DNA of 18,125 bases from DATJBC01 sp035515515 (GTDB lineage: Bacteria > Actinomycetota > Acidimicrobiia > Acidimicrobiales > UBA8190), in the NCBI GenBank assembly GCA_035515515.1, contig DATJBC010000155.1:1-18125 (forward strand), read 5' to 3'. Position numbers and translations under genes: made by a program. Below are positions 6,162 to 12,940 of this stretch, in pieces. Each line of letters starts with the position of its first letter. Within the stretch, counting starts at the first letter, position 1. The notes under the pieces were generated by a model. That model made no database searches, was not told the DNA's origin, and saw only the letters and a list, made by a program, of their open reading frames with translations.

Positions 6162-7586
6162 ATGAGCAAGATGCTCCTCCTCGGGGGCGCGGCGGTGGCC
6201 GCGTGCATGCTCCTCTACGTCTTCGCCCGGTGGGAGCGCAGCAACCGCGAGCACTGGGTGGTGTTCCTCGTCCTCGGGGTGGTGCTGGCCGACGCCGTCC
6301 TCTTCCAGAACGAGAGCACCGAGGCCCAGGGCCTGTTCCACCCCGGCACGGGCAGCCTGCAGTTCCGCCTGCCCGAGCTGTTGATCACCGTGGCCATCCT
6401 GGCGCGCCTGCTCACGCGGGGATCGCCGCGCCGCGTGGGCCTGCCGGCGATGCTGTGGCTGGCGACGGCGGCGTGGTGGGCGGTGGAGGCCGTCGAGGGG
6501 CTGGTGCGCCACGACAGCACGGTCAAGCTCCCCTACGAGGCCAAGGCCATCATCTACGTCATGGGCGCCTACGCCCTGGCCGCCGGGGTGCCCCTGCGCC
6601 GGTACCTGGAGGGCCGGGGCTTCGAGCGCATGCTGCGCTGGACGGCCGTGGGGGCCTCGATCCTCTTGCTGCTCACCTTCGCCGGCAAGTCGTACTCGTT
6701 CAAGCTGCCGCTTCTGCCCCTCGACTCCTTCGGGGTGATCGGCACCGACGCCGCCACGCTGTTCGTCGTGGTCGGGGTGGTGGGCTTCATGCTGGAGCTG
6801 GCCAAGGACCACCGCAACCGGCTCAACCTGCTGTGCGTGGTGCCCCTGGCGGTGTCACCGTTCTTCGCCGACCAGCGCGCCGTGCTGATCATGCTGGGGG
6901 CGGCGGCCGCCGTCGTCGTCGGGGTGGGGATGGGCTCCACGGCCCGCCAGCGCCTGCGGGTGCGGGCCTTCGACGTCACCATGGCGCTGTTCGCCGGGAC
7001 GGGGCTCGTGCTGGCGGTCCTGCTCGTGCCGGCCATCACCCACGGCCAGTCGGTCACGGCCCCGCTGTCGTCGACCTACCAGCGCACGGTGGGCGCCCTC
7101 AACACCCAGGACAAGGTGGAGTCGGCCCAGGACCGCATCAACAAGTGGTCGATCTCGGTCAAGGACGCCGAGCAGCACACGCTCCTCGGCCAGGGCCTCG
7201 GCTACACCTTCACGTACTTCGACGTCGGTCCCAACCAGTTCGTCACCACCGACATCAGCGAGAACATCGGGCTGGACCTGTGGCTGCACACCGGGCTCAT
7301 CGGCCTGGTGCTGTTCCTCCTCGCCCTGGTGGTCTCGCTCGTGAACGGCTTCACCGCCTGGCGGCTGCACCCCGACCGCATGGTGGCGGTCCTCGCCCTG
7401 GCGCTGGTGGCGGTGGTCGTCGGCTTCATCGCCAAGGGCCAGGTGGAGTCCATCTTCGAGAACTACCGGCTGGCCACGGTCCTCGGGCTGTCGTTGGGCC
7501 TGCTGCGCGCCGCGGTGACCTCGGGGGGTGGGAACCTGGGCGACCTGCGCACCCAGCAGGAGCTCCTCCACCACGGGGCCCTCTGA
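6162..7586 (+). CDS. O-antigen ligase/polymerase-like polytopic membrane protein
   Basis: Predicted integral membrane glycan polymerase or ligase of the Wzy_C/RfaL superfamily, which joins undecaprenol-linked repeat units outside the membrane. The 474-aa product has about ten or more hydrophobic segments, starting right at the N-terminus (LLLGGAAVAACMLLYVFA). A large polar loop before the last segments (about residues 290-370) contains STYQRTVGAL, RINKWSISVKDAEQHTLLGQGLG and then GLDLWLHTGLIGLVLFLLAL, which match the family's conserved GxGxG and H-x-GL pattern. The start is ATG 6162, placed by the TACCGT box. Its last ~64 codons are duplicated, in decayed form, in front of the Wzz/BY-kinase gene. 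With the glycosyltransferase and Wzz protein it makes a plausible Wzx/Wzy-type set, although no flippase gene is in the window. Confidence 0.8.
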   Translation: MSKMLLLGGAAVAACMLLYVFARWERSNREHWVVFLVLGVVLADAVLFQNESTEAQGLFHPGTGSLQFRLPELLITVAILARLLTRGSPRRVGLPAMLWLATAAWWAVEAVEGLVRHDSTVKLPYEAKAIIYVMGAYALAAGVPLRRYLEGRGFERMLRWTAVGASILLLLTFAGKSYSFKLPLLPLDSFGVIGTDAATLFVVVGVVGFMLELAKDHRNRLNLLCVVPLAVSPFFADQRAVLIMLGAAAAVVVGVGMGSTARQRLRVRAFDVTMALFAGTGLVLAVLLVPAITHGQSVTAPLSSTYQRTVGALNTQDKVESAQDRINKWSISVKDAEQHTLLGQGLGYTFTYFDVGPNQFVTTDISENIGLDLWLHTGLIGLVLFLLALVVSLVNGFTAWRLHPDRMVAVLALALVAVVVGFIAKGQVESIFENYRLATVLGLSLGLLRAAVTSGGGNLGDLRTQQELLHHGAL

Positions 7587-7590
7587 GCAC

Positions 7591-7611
7591 CGGCGCCGGC
7601 CGCCGGCGCCG
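7591..7611. terminator. 9-bp hairpin between convergent genes
   Basis: CGGCGCCGG (7591-7599) pairs perfectly with CCGGCGCCG (7603-7611) over a 3-nt loop. It lies in the 30-nt gap between the converging ligase/polymerase (+) and GGDEF-EAL (-) genes, so it could stop transcription in both directions. Confidence 0.6.
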
Positions 7612-7616
7612 CCCGC

Positions 7617-10202
7617 TCACCCCGCGGCGCGGGCGATGAAGGGCCGGGGGCGCCAGAAGGCGGGGATGTCGCGGGGCCGGCTCGGCTTGGCGAGCAGGTA
7701 CCCCTGGTAGAGGTCGCAGCCCAGCTGGCGCGCCACGTGGCGTTGCTGGCGGTTCTCCACGCCCTCGGCCACCACCCGGATGCCCAGCCCGTGCCCCAGC
7801 TCGGTGATGGCGGCCACGATGCGCTCGTCCTCGGCGTCGCTGCCCAGCCCGCTCACGAAGCTGCGGTCCACCTTGATGTGGCTGACGGGCAGGCGCTTCA
7901 GGTGGCTGAGCGAGGAGTAGCCCGTGCCGAAGTCGTCGATGGCCAGGCGCACCCCGAACTCGCGCAGCTCGTCGAGGATGTCGTTGAGGTTGCCGTCGTC
8001 GGCCACCAGGCCCGACTCGGTGATCTCCAGCATGAGGGCGCCGGCGGGCAGTCCGCTGGCGTCCAGGGCGTGCTTCAGGGCGGGCAGCAGCTGCTGGCCC
8101 TCGAGCTGGCGGGGCGACACGTTGACGGCCAGGAACGAGTCGTGCGCCTCGGGGTACATGGCCCGCCAGCGCGCCATCTGGGCGCAGCCGGCCTCGAGCA
8201 CCCAGCCGCCCAGGCCCACGATGAGCTCGGACTCCTCGGCCAGGCCCACGAACCGCCCGGGCAACAGCAGGCCGCGGCGGGGGTGCTCCCAGCGCACCAG
8301 GGCCTCGAGGCCGAGCACCCGGCCGTTGGCCAGCGACGCCAGCGGCTGGTACTCCAGGCGCAGCTCGCCGTTCTCCACGGCGGCCCGCAGGTCGTGCTCG
8401 AGCTCGAGGCGGCTGCCCACCTCCTCGCGCAGCCCGGCGTCGAAGATGGCCACCCGGCCCCGGCCCCGCGTCTTGGCCTGCAGCATGGCCATGTCGGCGT
8501 CCTGGAGCACCGCCGAGGCCTCGGTGCCCACGTCCGCCAGGCGCACCAGGCCGATGCTGGGCGTCACCGACAGGGTGCGCCCGGTGCTCAGGTGCACCGG
8601 GCGCGACAGGATGGTGCGCAGCTCCTCGGCCCGCTGCAGGGCGGCGTCGGTGTCGCGCACGTGCGGCTCCAGGGCGGCGAACTCGTCGCCGTGCAGGCGG
8701 CTCAGGCTGATGACGTCGGGCATGGCCGCCCGCAGGCGCTCGGCCATGGCCAGGAGCACCTCGTCGCCCACGGCGTGGCCCAGCGAGTCGTTGACCAGCT
8801 TGAAGCGGTCGAGGTCGAAGAAGAACATGACGAGCGACTGCAGGCTGTCGTCGGTGGCGGTCTCGATGGCGCTCTGCACGGCGGCCAGGAACCCGCTGCG
8901 GTTGGCCAGGCCGGTGAGCGGGTCGTTGCGCGCCTCCCAGGCCAGGCGGTCGTGCAGCACCTTGCGGTCGGTGATGTCGGACACCGAGCACACCACCGCG
9001 GCGTTGTCGTCCTCCTCCACGTCGCCCACGATGGGGCGCGAGCTCACCGACAGCCACTGGTCGTCGCCCTCGTTGTCGCGCACCCCGATGACGACGTCGG
9101 TGTTGGCCTCGCCGCGTCCCAGCGCCACGGCCAGGGGCAGGGCGTCGACGGGGAACGGCGAGCCGTCCTCGCGCTGGGCGGGCCGCCCCCCGGTGAAGAT
9201 CTCGTCGCCCCGGCCGCCCTGCAGGCGCGTCCCCAGGATGCGGGTGGCCGAGTCGTTGGTGGCCGCCACCCGGCCGTCGCGGGCGATGACCACCACGCCC
9301 TCCTCGAGGGCGGCCACGGCCGCCGCGTACCGGCGCTCGAGGGCGGCGCGCGCCGCGGCCTCCTCCTCGGCCAGCTTGCGCTCCGAGACGTCGCGCATGA
9401 TGGCCTGGAAGGCGGGCTTGCCGCTCCACGAGGTGCGGGCGCTGGCGATCTCGACGGGCAGCTCACCGCCGTCGACGCGCAGCAGGCGCGCCTCGAACCC
9501 CTTCACGACGTCGCCCGGCTCCTTCAACTGGGCCAGGCGGGCGATGGTGGCGGTGAGGTCCTCGGGGGAGATGAACGACGTGATGGGCTTGCCCAGGGCG
9601 TCGCCCGCCGTGCTCAGCCCCACCATGCGCACCGCCGCGGGGTTGGTGTAGACGACCAGGCCGTCCTGGTGGACGATGATGCCGTCGGGGGAGTGCTCGA
9701 CCAGCAGCTGCAGGCGCTCCCCGACGTCGGCGGTGACCCAGGTGGTCTCGCCCGGCTCGGTGACGTCGGCCACGATCCCGACGAAGCGCGACACGTCCAC
9801 GTCGGGGACCGACACCGCCCGCACGAGCACGCGGCGCACCTCCCCGTCGGGGGCCTCGAACTCCTGGATGAGCTCGTAGTTCTCCCAGGCGATGTCGGCG
9901 CGCACCGTCTCGACGATGGGGGCGAGCACGGCGTCGCCCAGCTCCTCGGCGCTCACGGCGCGACCGGTGGGGCCGGGGGGGACCCGGTAGGAGCCCCCGG
10001 CGGGCTGGGCCCGCAGCAGGCGGGCGAAGGGGGCGTGCCACACCACGCCCACCCCGGGGACCTCGAGCTCCCAGATGACCGCGTTGGTCAGGTCCGACAC
10101 CGACGCCAGGTAGCGCGAGCCCGGGGCCATCTCGTCGAGGGTCCCCGAGCGGGCGGGCGGGGGCGCGGAGCGCACCGGCCCGAGGCGAGCTGCATCGGCC
10201 AT
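7617..10202 (-). CDS. PAS-PAS-PAS-GGDEF-EAL c-di-GMP signalling protein
   Basis: Predicted cytoplasmic sensor that turns over cyclic di-GMP. There are three PAS-like regions (about residues 20-150, 155-275 and 290-410), joined by the PAC-like end MRDVSERK and a coiled AEEEAAARAALERR stretch. The GGDEF domain (about 420-580) has DPLTGLANR and FFDLDRFKLVND, but its signature is HGDEF (504-508), and no RxxD inhibitory site precedes it, so cyclase activity is doubtful. The EAL domain is complete: LEALVRW (Glu633), NVSPRQ, LEITES, IDDFGTGYSS (Asp756/757), IKVDRSF, VVAEGVE (Glu813) and YQGYLLAKP. Phosphodiesterase activity is therefore likely. I chose ATG 10202 (861 aa) because a promoter-like element ends 7 nt upstream; ATG 10211 and the GTG of VSTVKIA are alternatives, and the farthest in-frame start (10307) lies in the control region. 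The first few residues are therefore uncertain. Confidence 0.9.
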   Translation of the reverse strand: MADAARLGPVRSAPPPARSGTLDEMAPGSRYLASVSDLTNAVIWELEVPGVGVVWHAPFARLLRAQPAGGSYRVPPGPTGRAVSAEELGDAVLAPIVETVRADIAWENYELIQEFEAPDGEVRRVLVRAVSVPDVDVSRFVGIVADVTEPGETTWVTADVGERLQLLVEHSPDGIIVHQDGLVVYTNPAAVRMVGLSTAGDALGKPITSFISPEDLTATIARLAQLKEPGDVVKGFEARLLRVDGGELPVEIASARTSWSGKPAFQAIMRDVSERKLAEEEAAARAALERRYAAAVAALEEGVVVIARDGRVAATNDSATRILGTRLQGGRGDEIFTGGRPAQREDGSPFPVDALPLAVALGRGEANTDVVIGVRDNEGDDQWLSVSSRPIVGDVEEDDNAAVVCSVSDITDRKVLHDRLAWEARNDPLTGLANRSGFLAAVQSAIETATDDSLQSLVMFFFDLDRFKLVNDSLGHAVGDEVLLAMAERLRAAMPDVISLSRLHGDEFAALEPHVRDTDAALQRAEELRTILSRPVHLSTGRTLSVTPSIGLVRLADVGTEASAVLQDADMAMLQAKTRGRGRVAIFDAGLREEVGSRLELEHDLRAAVENGELRLEYQPLASLANGRVLGLEALVRWEHPRRGLLLPGRFVGLAEESELIVGLGGWVLEAGCAQMARWRAMYPEAHDSFLAVNVSPRQLEGQQLLPALKHALDASGLPAGALMLEITESGLVADDGNLNDILDELREFGVRLAIDDFGTGYSSLSHLKRLPVSHIKVDRSFVSGLGSDAEDERIVAAITELGHGLGIRVVAEGVENRQQRHVARQLGCDLYQGYLLAKPSRPRDIPAFWRPRPFIARAAG

Positions 10203-10209
10203 GGGGTGC

Positions 10210-10237
10210 ATATCGGCCTGCCAGCAGGCGATCTTGA
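10210..10237 (-). promoter_or_regulatory. possible WhiG/FliA-type promoter of the c-di-GMP gene
   Basis: Read on the minus strand, TCAA (10237-10234), 16 nt, then GCCGATAT (10217-10210), resembling the sigma-28/WhiG form TAAA-N15-GCCGATAA. The element ends 7 nt before ATG 10202, which fits leaderless transcription. The match is imperfect at the -35 and in spacing. Confidence 0.35.
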
Positions 10238-10285
10238 CCGTGCTCACACCGAGCGGCCAACAGCCCAAATCCGCCACACAGCGTG

Positions 10286-10297
10286 CACAAAATTGTG
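10286..10297. promoter_or_regulatory. operator-like palindrome upstream of the c-di-GMP gene
   Basis: CACAA-AA-TTGTG is a 12-bp palindrome in an AT-rich island, about 85-95 nt upstream of the GGDEF-EAL start codon. It looks like a transcription-factor site; the factor is unknown. Confidence 0.3.
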
Positions 10298-10626
10298 GGA
10301 ACGGCACGTGTGGGGACCGCCGGCGGGGGACAAAGAACCCCCGGGGCGGCGCACGGCGGTCCCAGGTGAGGCCCGCCGACCGTAGCGGTGGGCGCAGGGG
10401 GCAGCCGGGATGCCGGCGCCGCCCCGTCCCGAGGACGGCGGCCGCCCGGGCCGGCGCCGACGGGGCCCTTGTCCGCGGGAGGCCGGGGGGCGCACCATGG
10501 TGTCAGTCCGAGGTGACAAGCGGGGCACGGGGCGGGCGCACGATGGCGCCGCGGTCACGTGCCGTGGGCGCCGGAGACCGCATTCGCCCAGGTGGCACCG
10601 CCTGTCAAAAAAACCACATCTGCCTC

Positions 10627-10656
10627 TTTACGAACAATGAACCCCAGACCTACTGT
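10627..10656 (+). promoter_or_regulatory. promoter of the ketoacyl synthase gene
   Basis: TTTACG (10627-10632) and TACTGT (10651-10656) are separated by 18 nt, the best two-box sigma-70-type promoter in the window. Transcription would start near 10662, giving a ~50-nt leader with Shine-Dalgarno-like GGAAGGAG (10690-10697) before ATG 10712. Confidence 0.5.
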
Positions 10657-10711
10657 GTGGCCCTTCCTCAACGGAGAGGAAACCCACGAGGAAGGAGCCA
10701 GGGGGGCACCC

Positions 10712-11914
10712 ATGGCAATCGGACAGCCAGTGACGACTGACACCCGTCGGCCGCAGCGCCCGGTCACGGTGTGCGGGGTGGGCTCGGTGACCGGGTACGG
10801 GTGGGGGCACAAGCTCCTCTTGGAGGGCCTGCTCTCGGGCATCCCCGCCGTGCGGCCCACGCCGGGGTTCGCGCCCCACTTCCCCGACGACGTGGCCTGG
10901 GTGGCCCGCATCGAGGACGAGGGCGACCCCTCCGACGGGCCCACCCGCTACGCCCAGGCCGTGCGGGCCTCGGCGCGCGAGGCGGTCCACAACGCCGAGG
11001 ACCGCGGCTGGCGCCCCGGCCCGGTGGTGGGGATCGTGCACGGCTACGTGCTGTCCGACGTGGACGCCTGGCGGGCCTTCCACCACCGCAACGGCCTCGA
11101 CGCCACCAAGCGGGAGTGGATGGGCCTCATGCCCTCCACCGTGCTGTCGGGGGTCGCCCAGGAGTTCGGGTTCCACGGGCCCGTCATGGCCGTGACCGCC
11201 ATGTGCGCCTCGGGGATGGCCGCGCTGCTCACCGCCAAGATGTGGATCAACGGCGGCCTGTGCGACGACGTGCTCGTCATCGCCAGCGACGTGTCGCTCA
11301 CCCCCGAGAACTGCGCGGCCTTCAACAAGGTGGGCGTGCTCTACGCCGACGCCCCCTCGCTGGAGATCTGCCGTCCCTTCCAGGAGGGCAGCCGGGGCTT
11401 CACCGCCGGCGAGGCCTCGGTGGCCTTCATGGTGTCGGGCCGTCCCCCGGGCGGCTACGCCACCATGCTGGGCGGCGCCATGACGCACGACGGCTACCAC
11501 GCCATCCACATCGCGCCCGACCACGAGCAGGTCTTCCGGGCCTTTCGCGCCGCGTTGGCCGACGCCGGGACGAACCCCGCCGAGGTCGCCTACGTGAACG
11601 CCCACGGCCCGGGCACCGTGCAGTGCGACACCGCCGAGGCCGCCGTGCTCGACGAGCTGTTCCCCTCGGCCCAGGGCATCTTCTCGGTCAAGCCCCTGGC
11701 CGGCCACTGCCAGGGCGCCGCCGGCGCGGTCGAGCTCACCGCCACCCTCTACGGGTTCGAGCGGGGGGTGATCCCCGCCCCGCCCCGGGTGGCCAAGGGC
11801 CATCCCCGGCTGCTCGACGGGCCCACGGCGGCGGTCGAGGGGCCGGTGGCCAAGTCGTCGCTCGGCATGGGGGGCCACAACGCCGTGGTCCTCTTCGAGG
11901 GCGTGCCGGCCTGA
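10712..11914 (+). CDS. beta-ketoacyl synthase (FabF/KAS II-like)
   Basis: Predicted condensing enzyme of fatty-acid or polyketide synthesis, which extends an acyl-thioester by decarboxylative Claisen condensation with malonyl-ACP. The 400-aa product has the full Cys-His-His set: Cys165 in TAMCASG, His298 in NAHGPGT and His332 in GHCQGAAG, with Lys327 before the second histidine. NAHGPGT replaces the common NAHGTGT. The presence of the cysteine argues against a chain-length factor. ATG 10712 follows purine-rich GGAAGGAG (spacing rather long); in-frame codons further upstream overlap the promoter. No acyl carrier protein, ketoreductase or chain-length factor is adjacent, so it is either a stand-alone fatty-acid elongation enzyme or an orphan polyketide enzyme. 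The product is unknown. Confidence 0.85.
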   Translation: MAIGQPVTTDTRRPQRPVTVCGVGSVTGYGWGHKLLLEGLLSGIPAVRPTPGFAPHFPDDVAWVARIEDEGDPSDGPTRYAQAVRASAREAVHNAEDRGWRPGPVVGIVHGYVLSDVDAWRAFHHRNGLDATKREWMGLMPSTVLSGVAQEFGFHGPVMAVTAMCASGMAALLTAKMWINGGLCDDVLVIASDVSLTPENCAAFNKVGVLYADAPSLEICRPFQEGSRGFTAGEASVAFMVSGRPPGGYATMLGGAMTHDGYHAIHIAPDHEQVFRAFRAALADAGTNPAEVAYVNAHGPGTVQCDTAEAAVLDELFPSAQGIFSVKPLAGHCQGAAGAVELTATLYGFERGVIPAPPRVAKGHPRLLDGPTAAVEGPVAKSSLGMGGHNAVVLFEGVPA

Positions 11915-11935
11915 GCCTGCGGGTCCCGGGCGCCT

Positions 11936-11941
11936 TAGGCT
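11936..11941 (+). promoter_or_regulatory. candidate -10 box, leaderless, dehydrogenase gene
   Basis: TAGGCT lies in the 35-nt gap after the ketoacyl synthase stop and ends 8 nt before the dehydrogenase ATG at 11950. There is no Shine-Dalgarno, so the downstream gene may be transcribed as a leaderless message in addition to read-through. Confidence 0.45.
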
Positions 11942-11949
11942 CGCCCGTC

Positions 11950-12888
11950 ATGAGCGGTCCCGCTGTCGCCCGCCCCGAGGGGCCCGTCGTCGCCGTCGTC
12001 CCCGACTGGCCCCCTGCCGCCGAGGCGGTGGTCGCCGGGGGCGGCCGGGTGGGCCCCGTGGAGGAGGCCGAGGCCCTGGTGTGGGTGGACTGGTCCGAGC
12101 CCGGCCACCTGGCCGACGTGTTGCGGGCCAACCCGGGGATCCGCTGGGTGCACCTGCCGGGCGCCGGCATCGAGCGCTTCCTCGAGGCCGGGGTGGTCGA
12201 CGCCGGGCGCACGTGGACGTGCAGCAAGGGGGCGCACTCCACCCTCATCGCCGAGCACGCCCTGGCCCTGGCCCTGGCCGGCATGCACTCGCTGGCGGTG
12301 TCGGCCCGGGCGTCGTCGTGGCAGCCCGTCTCGGTGAGCGCGCTGCGCGCCCAGCCGGTGACCGTCCTGGGCGGCGGGGGCATCGCCCGCGCCCTCATCG
12401 ACCTGCTGCACCCCTTCCGGGCGCGCGTCACCGTGGTGCGCCGCAACCCCGTCATCGTCCCCGGGGCCCATCGCACCGTGGAGCAGGGCTCGCTGCACGA
12501 GGCGCTGGCCGAGGCCCGCTTGGTGGTGCTGGCCCTGGCGCTCACCCCCCACACCCGCCACATCGTCGACGCCAAGGCCCTGGCCCACATGCACGAGCGG
12601 GCGTGGCTGGTGAACGTGGCGCGCGGCGGGCACGTGGACACCGACGCCCTCGTGGACGCCCTCGAGGGCGGCGTCATCGCCGGCGCGGCCCTCGACGTGA
12701 CCGATCCCGAGCCCCTGCCCGAGGGGCACCCCCTGTGGGCCATGCCCAACTGCATCATCACGCCTCACAGCGCGGGCGCCTCGGGGGCGGTGATGCGCCT
12801 CTTGGCGGCGCGCATCGAGGACAACGTGGGCCGCTTCGCCGCCGGCCAGCCGCTCCTGGGCGTGGTCGACCTCGACGCCGGTTACTGA
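11950..12888 (+). CDS. D-isomer-specific 2-hydroxyacid dehydrogenase
   Basis: Predicted NAD(P)-dependent oxidoreductase that interconverts a 2-oxoacid and a D-2-hydroxyacid; the substrate is unknown. The 312-aa protein has the nucleotide-binding loop VLGGGGIAR (139-147; a glycine-rich variant of GxGxxG), catalytic Arg225 in NVARGG, Glu254 in DVTDPEPLP and the general-acid His273 in TPHSAG, with the usual spacing. The N-terminal substrate domain is compact, which gives a protein slightly shorter than the 320-335 aa common in the family. The start at ATG 11950 is favoured by the TAGGCT box; the frame is open much further upstream, but there it only shadows the ketoacyl synthase gene. A functional tie to the ketoacyl synthase is possible from adjacency but nothing in the sequence proves it. 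Confidence 0.88.
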   Translation: MSGPAVARPEGPVVAVVPDWPPAAEAVVAGGGRVGPVEEAEALVWVDWSEPGHLADVLRANPGIRWVHLPGAGIERFLEAGVVDAGRTWTCSKGAHSTLIAEHALALALAGMHSLAVSARASSWQPVSVSALRAQPVTVLGGGGIARALIDLLHPFRARVTVVRRNPVIVPGAHRTVEQGSLHEALAEARLVVLALALTPHTRHIVDAKALAHMHERAWLVNVARGGHVDTDALVDALEGGVIAGAALDVTDPEPLPEGHPLWAMPNCIITPHSAGASGAVMRLLAARIEDNVGRFAAGQPLLGVVDLDAGY

Positions 12889-12900
12889 GGCCGGGGCGCT

Positions 12901-12933
12901 CCGTCCCGGCGAGGGCGGTGGGCGCCGGGACGG
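12901..12933. terminator. 11-bp hairpin between convergent genes
   Basis: CCGTCCCGGCG (12901-12911) pairs perfectly with CGCCGGGACGG (12923-12933) over an 11-nt loop, in the 52-nt gap between the dehydrogenase (+) and lipoprotein (-) genes. It is a good bidirectional terminator candidate without a T tract. Confidence 0.6.
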
Positions 12934-12940
12934 GCGCGCC

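Larger units (their letters stand above)
10203..10711. other. 509-nt divergent control region
   Basis: This is the longest non-coding stretch of the window, lying between the GGDEF-EAL gene (-) and the ketoacyl synthase gene (+). It holds a palindrome CACAA-AA-TTGTG (10286-10297); an inverted pair ACGGCACGTG (10301-10310) and CACGTGCCGT (10556-10565), each with a CACGTG core; an inverted repeat TGTCA-N8-TGACA (10501-10518); and an AT-rich island with a run of seven A (about 10607-10613). Promoters sit at each end. Short reading frames inside it lack ribosome sites and family resemblance, so I call no gene. Confidence 0.6.

Noticed and set aside
7737..10385. A long (882-codon) open frame on the + strand opposite the GGDEF-EAL gene
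   Set aside because: Its translation is His/Gly/Val/Gln-rich with no domain resemblance, while the minus strand encodes complete PAS, GGDEF and EAL motifs. Long antisense frames are expected at this GC content.
10497..10640. A small + strand gene starting at ATG 10497 within the divergent region
   Set aside because: No Shine-Dalgarno or family resemblance, Arg-rich shadow-like composition, and its end overlaps the likely ketoacyl synthase promoter.
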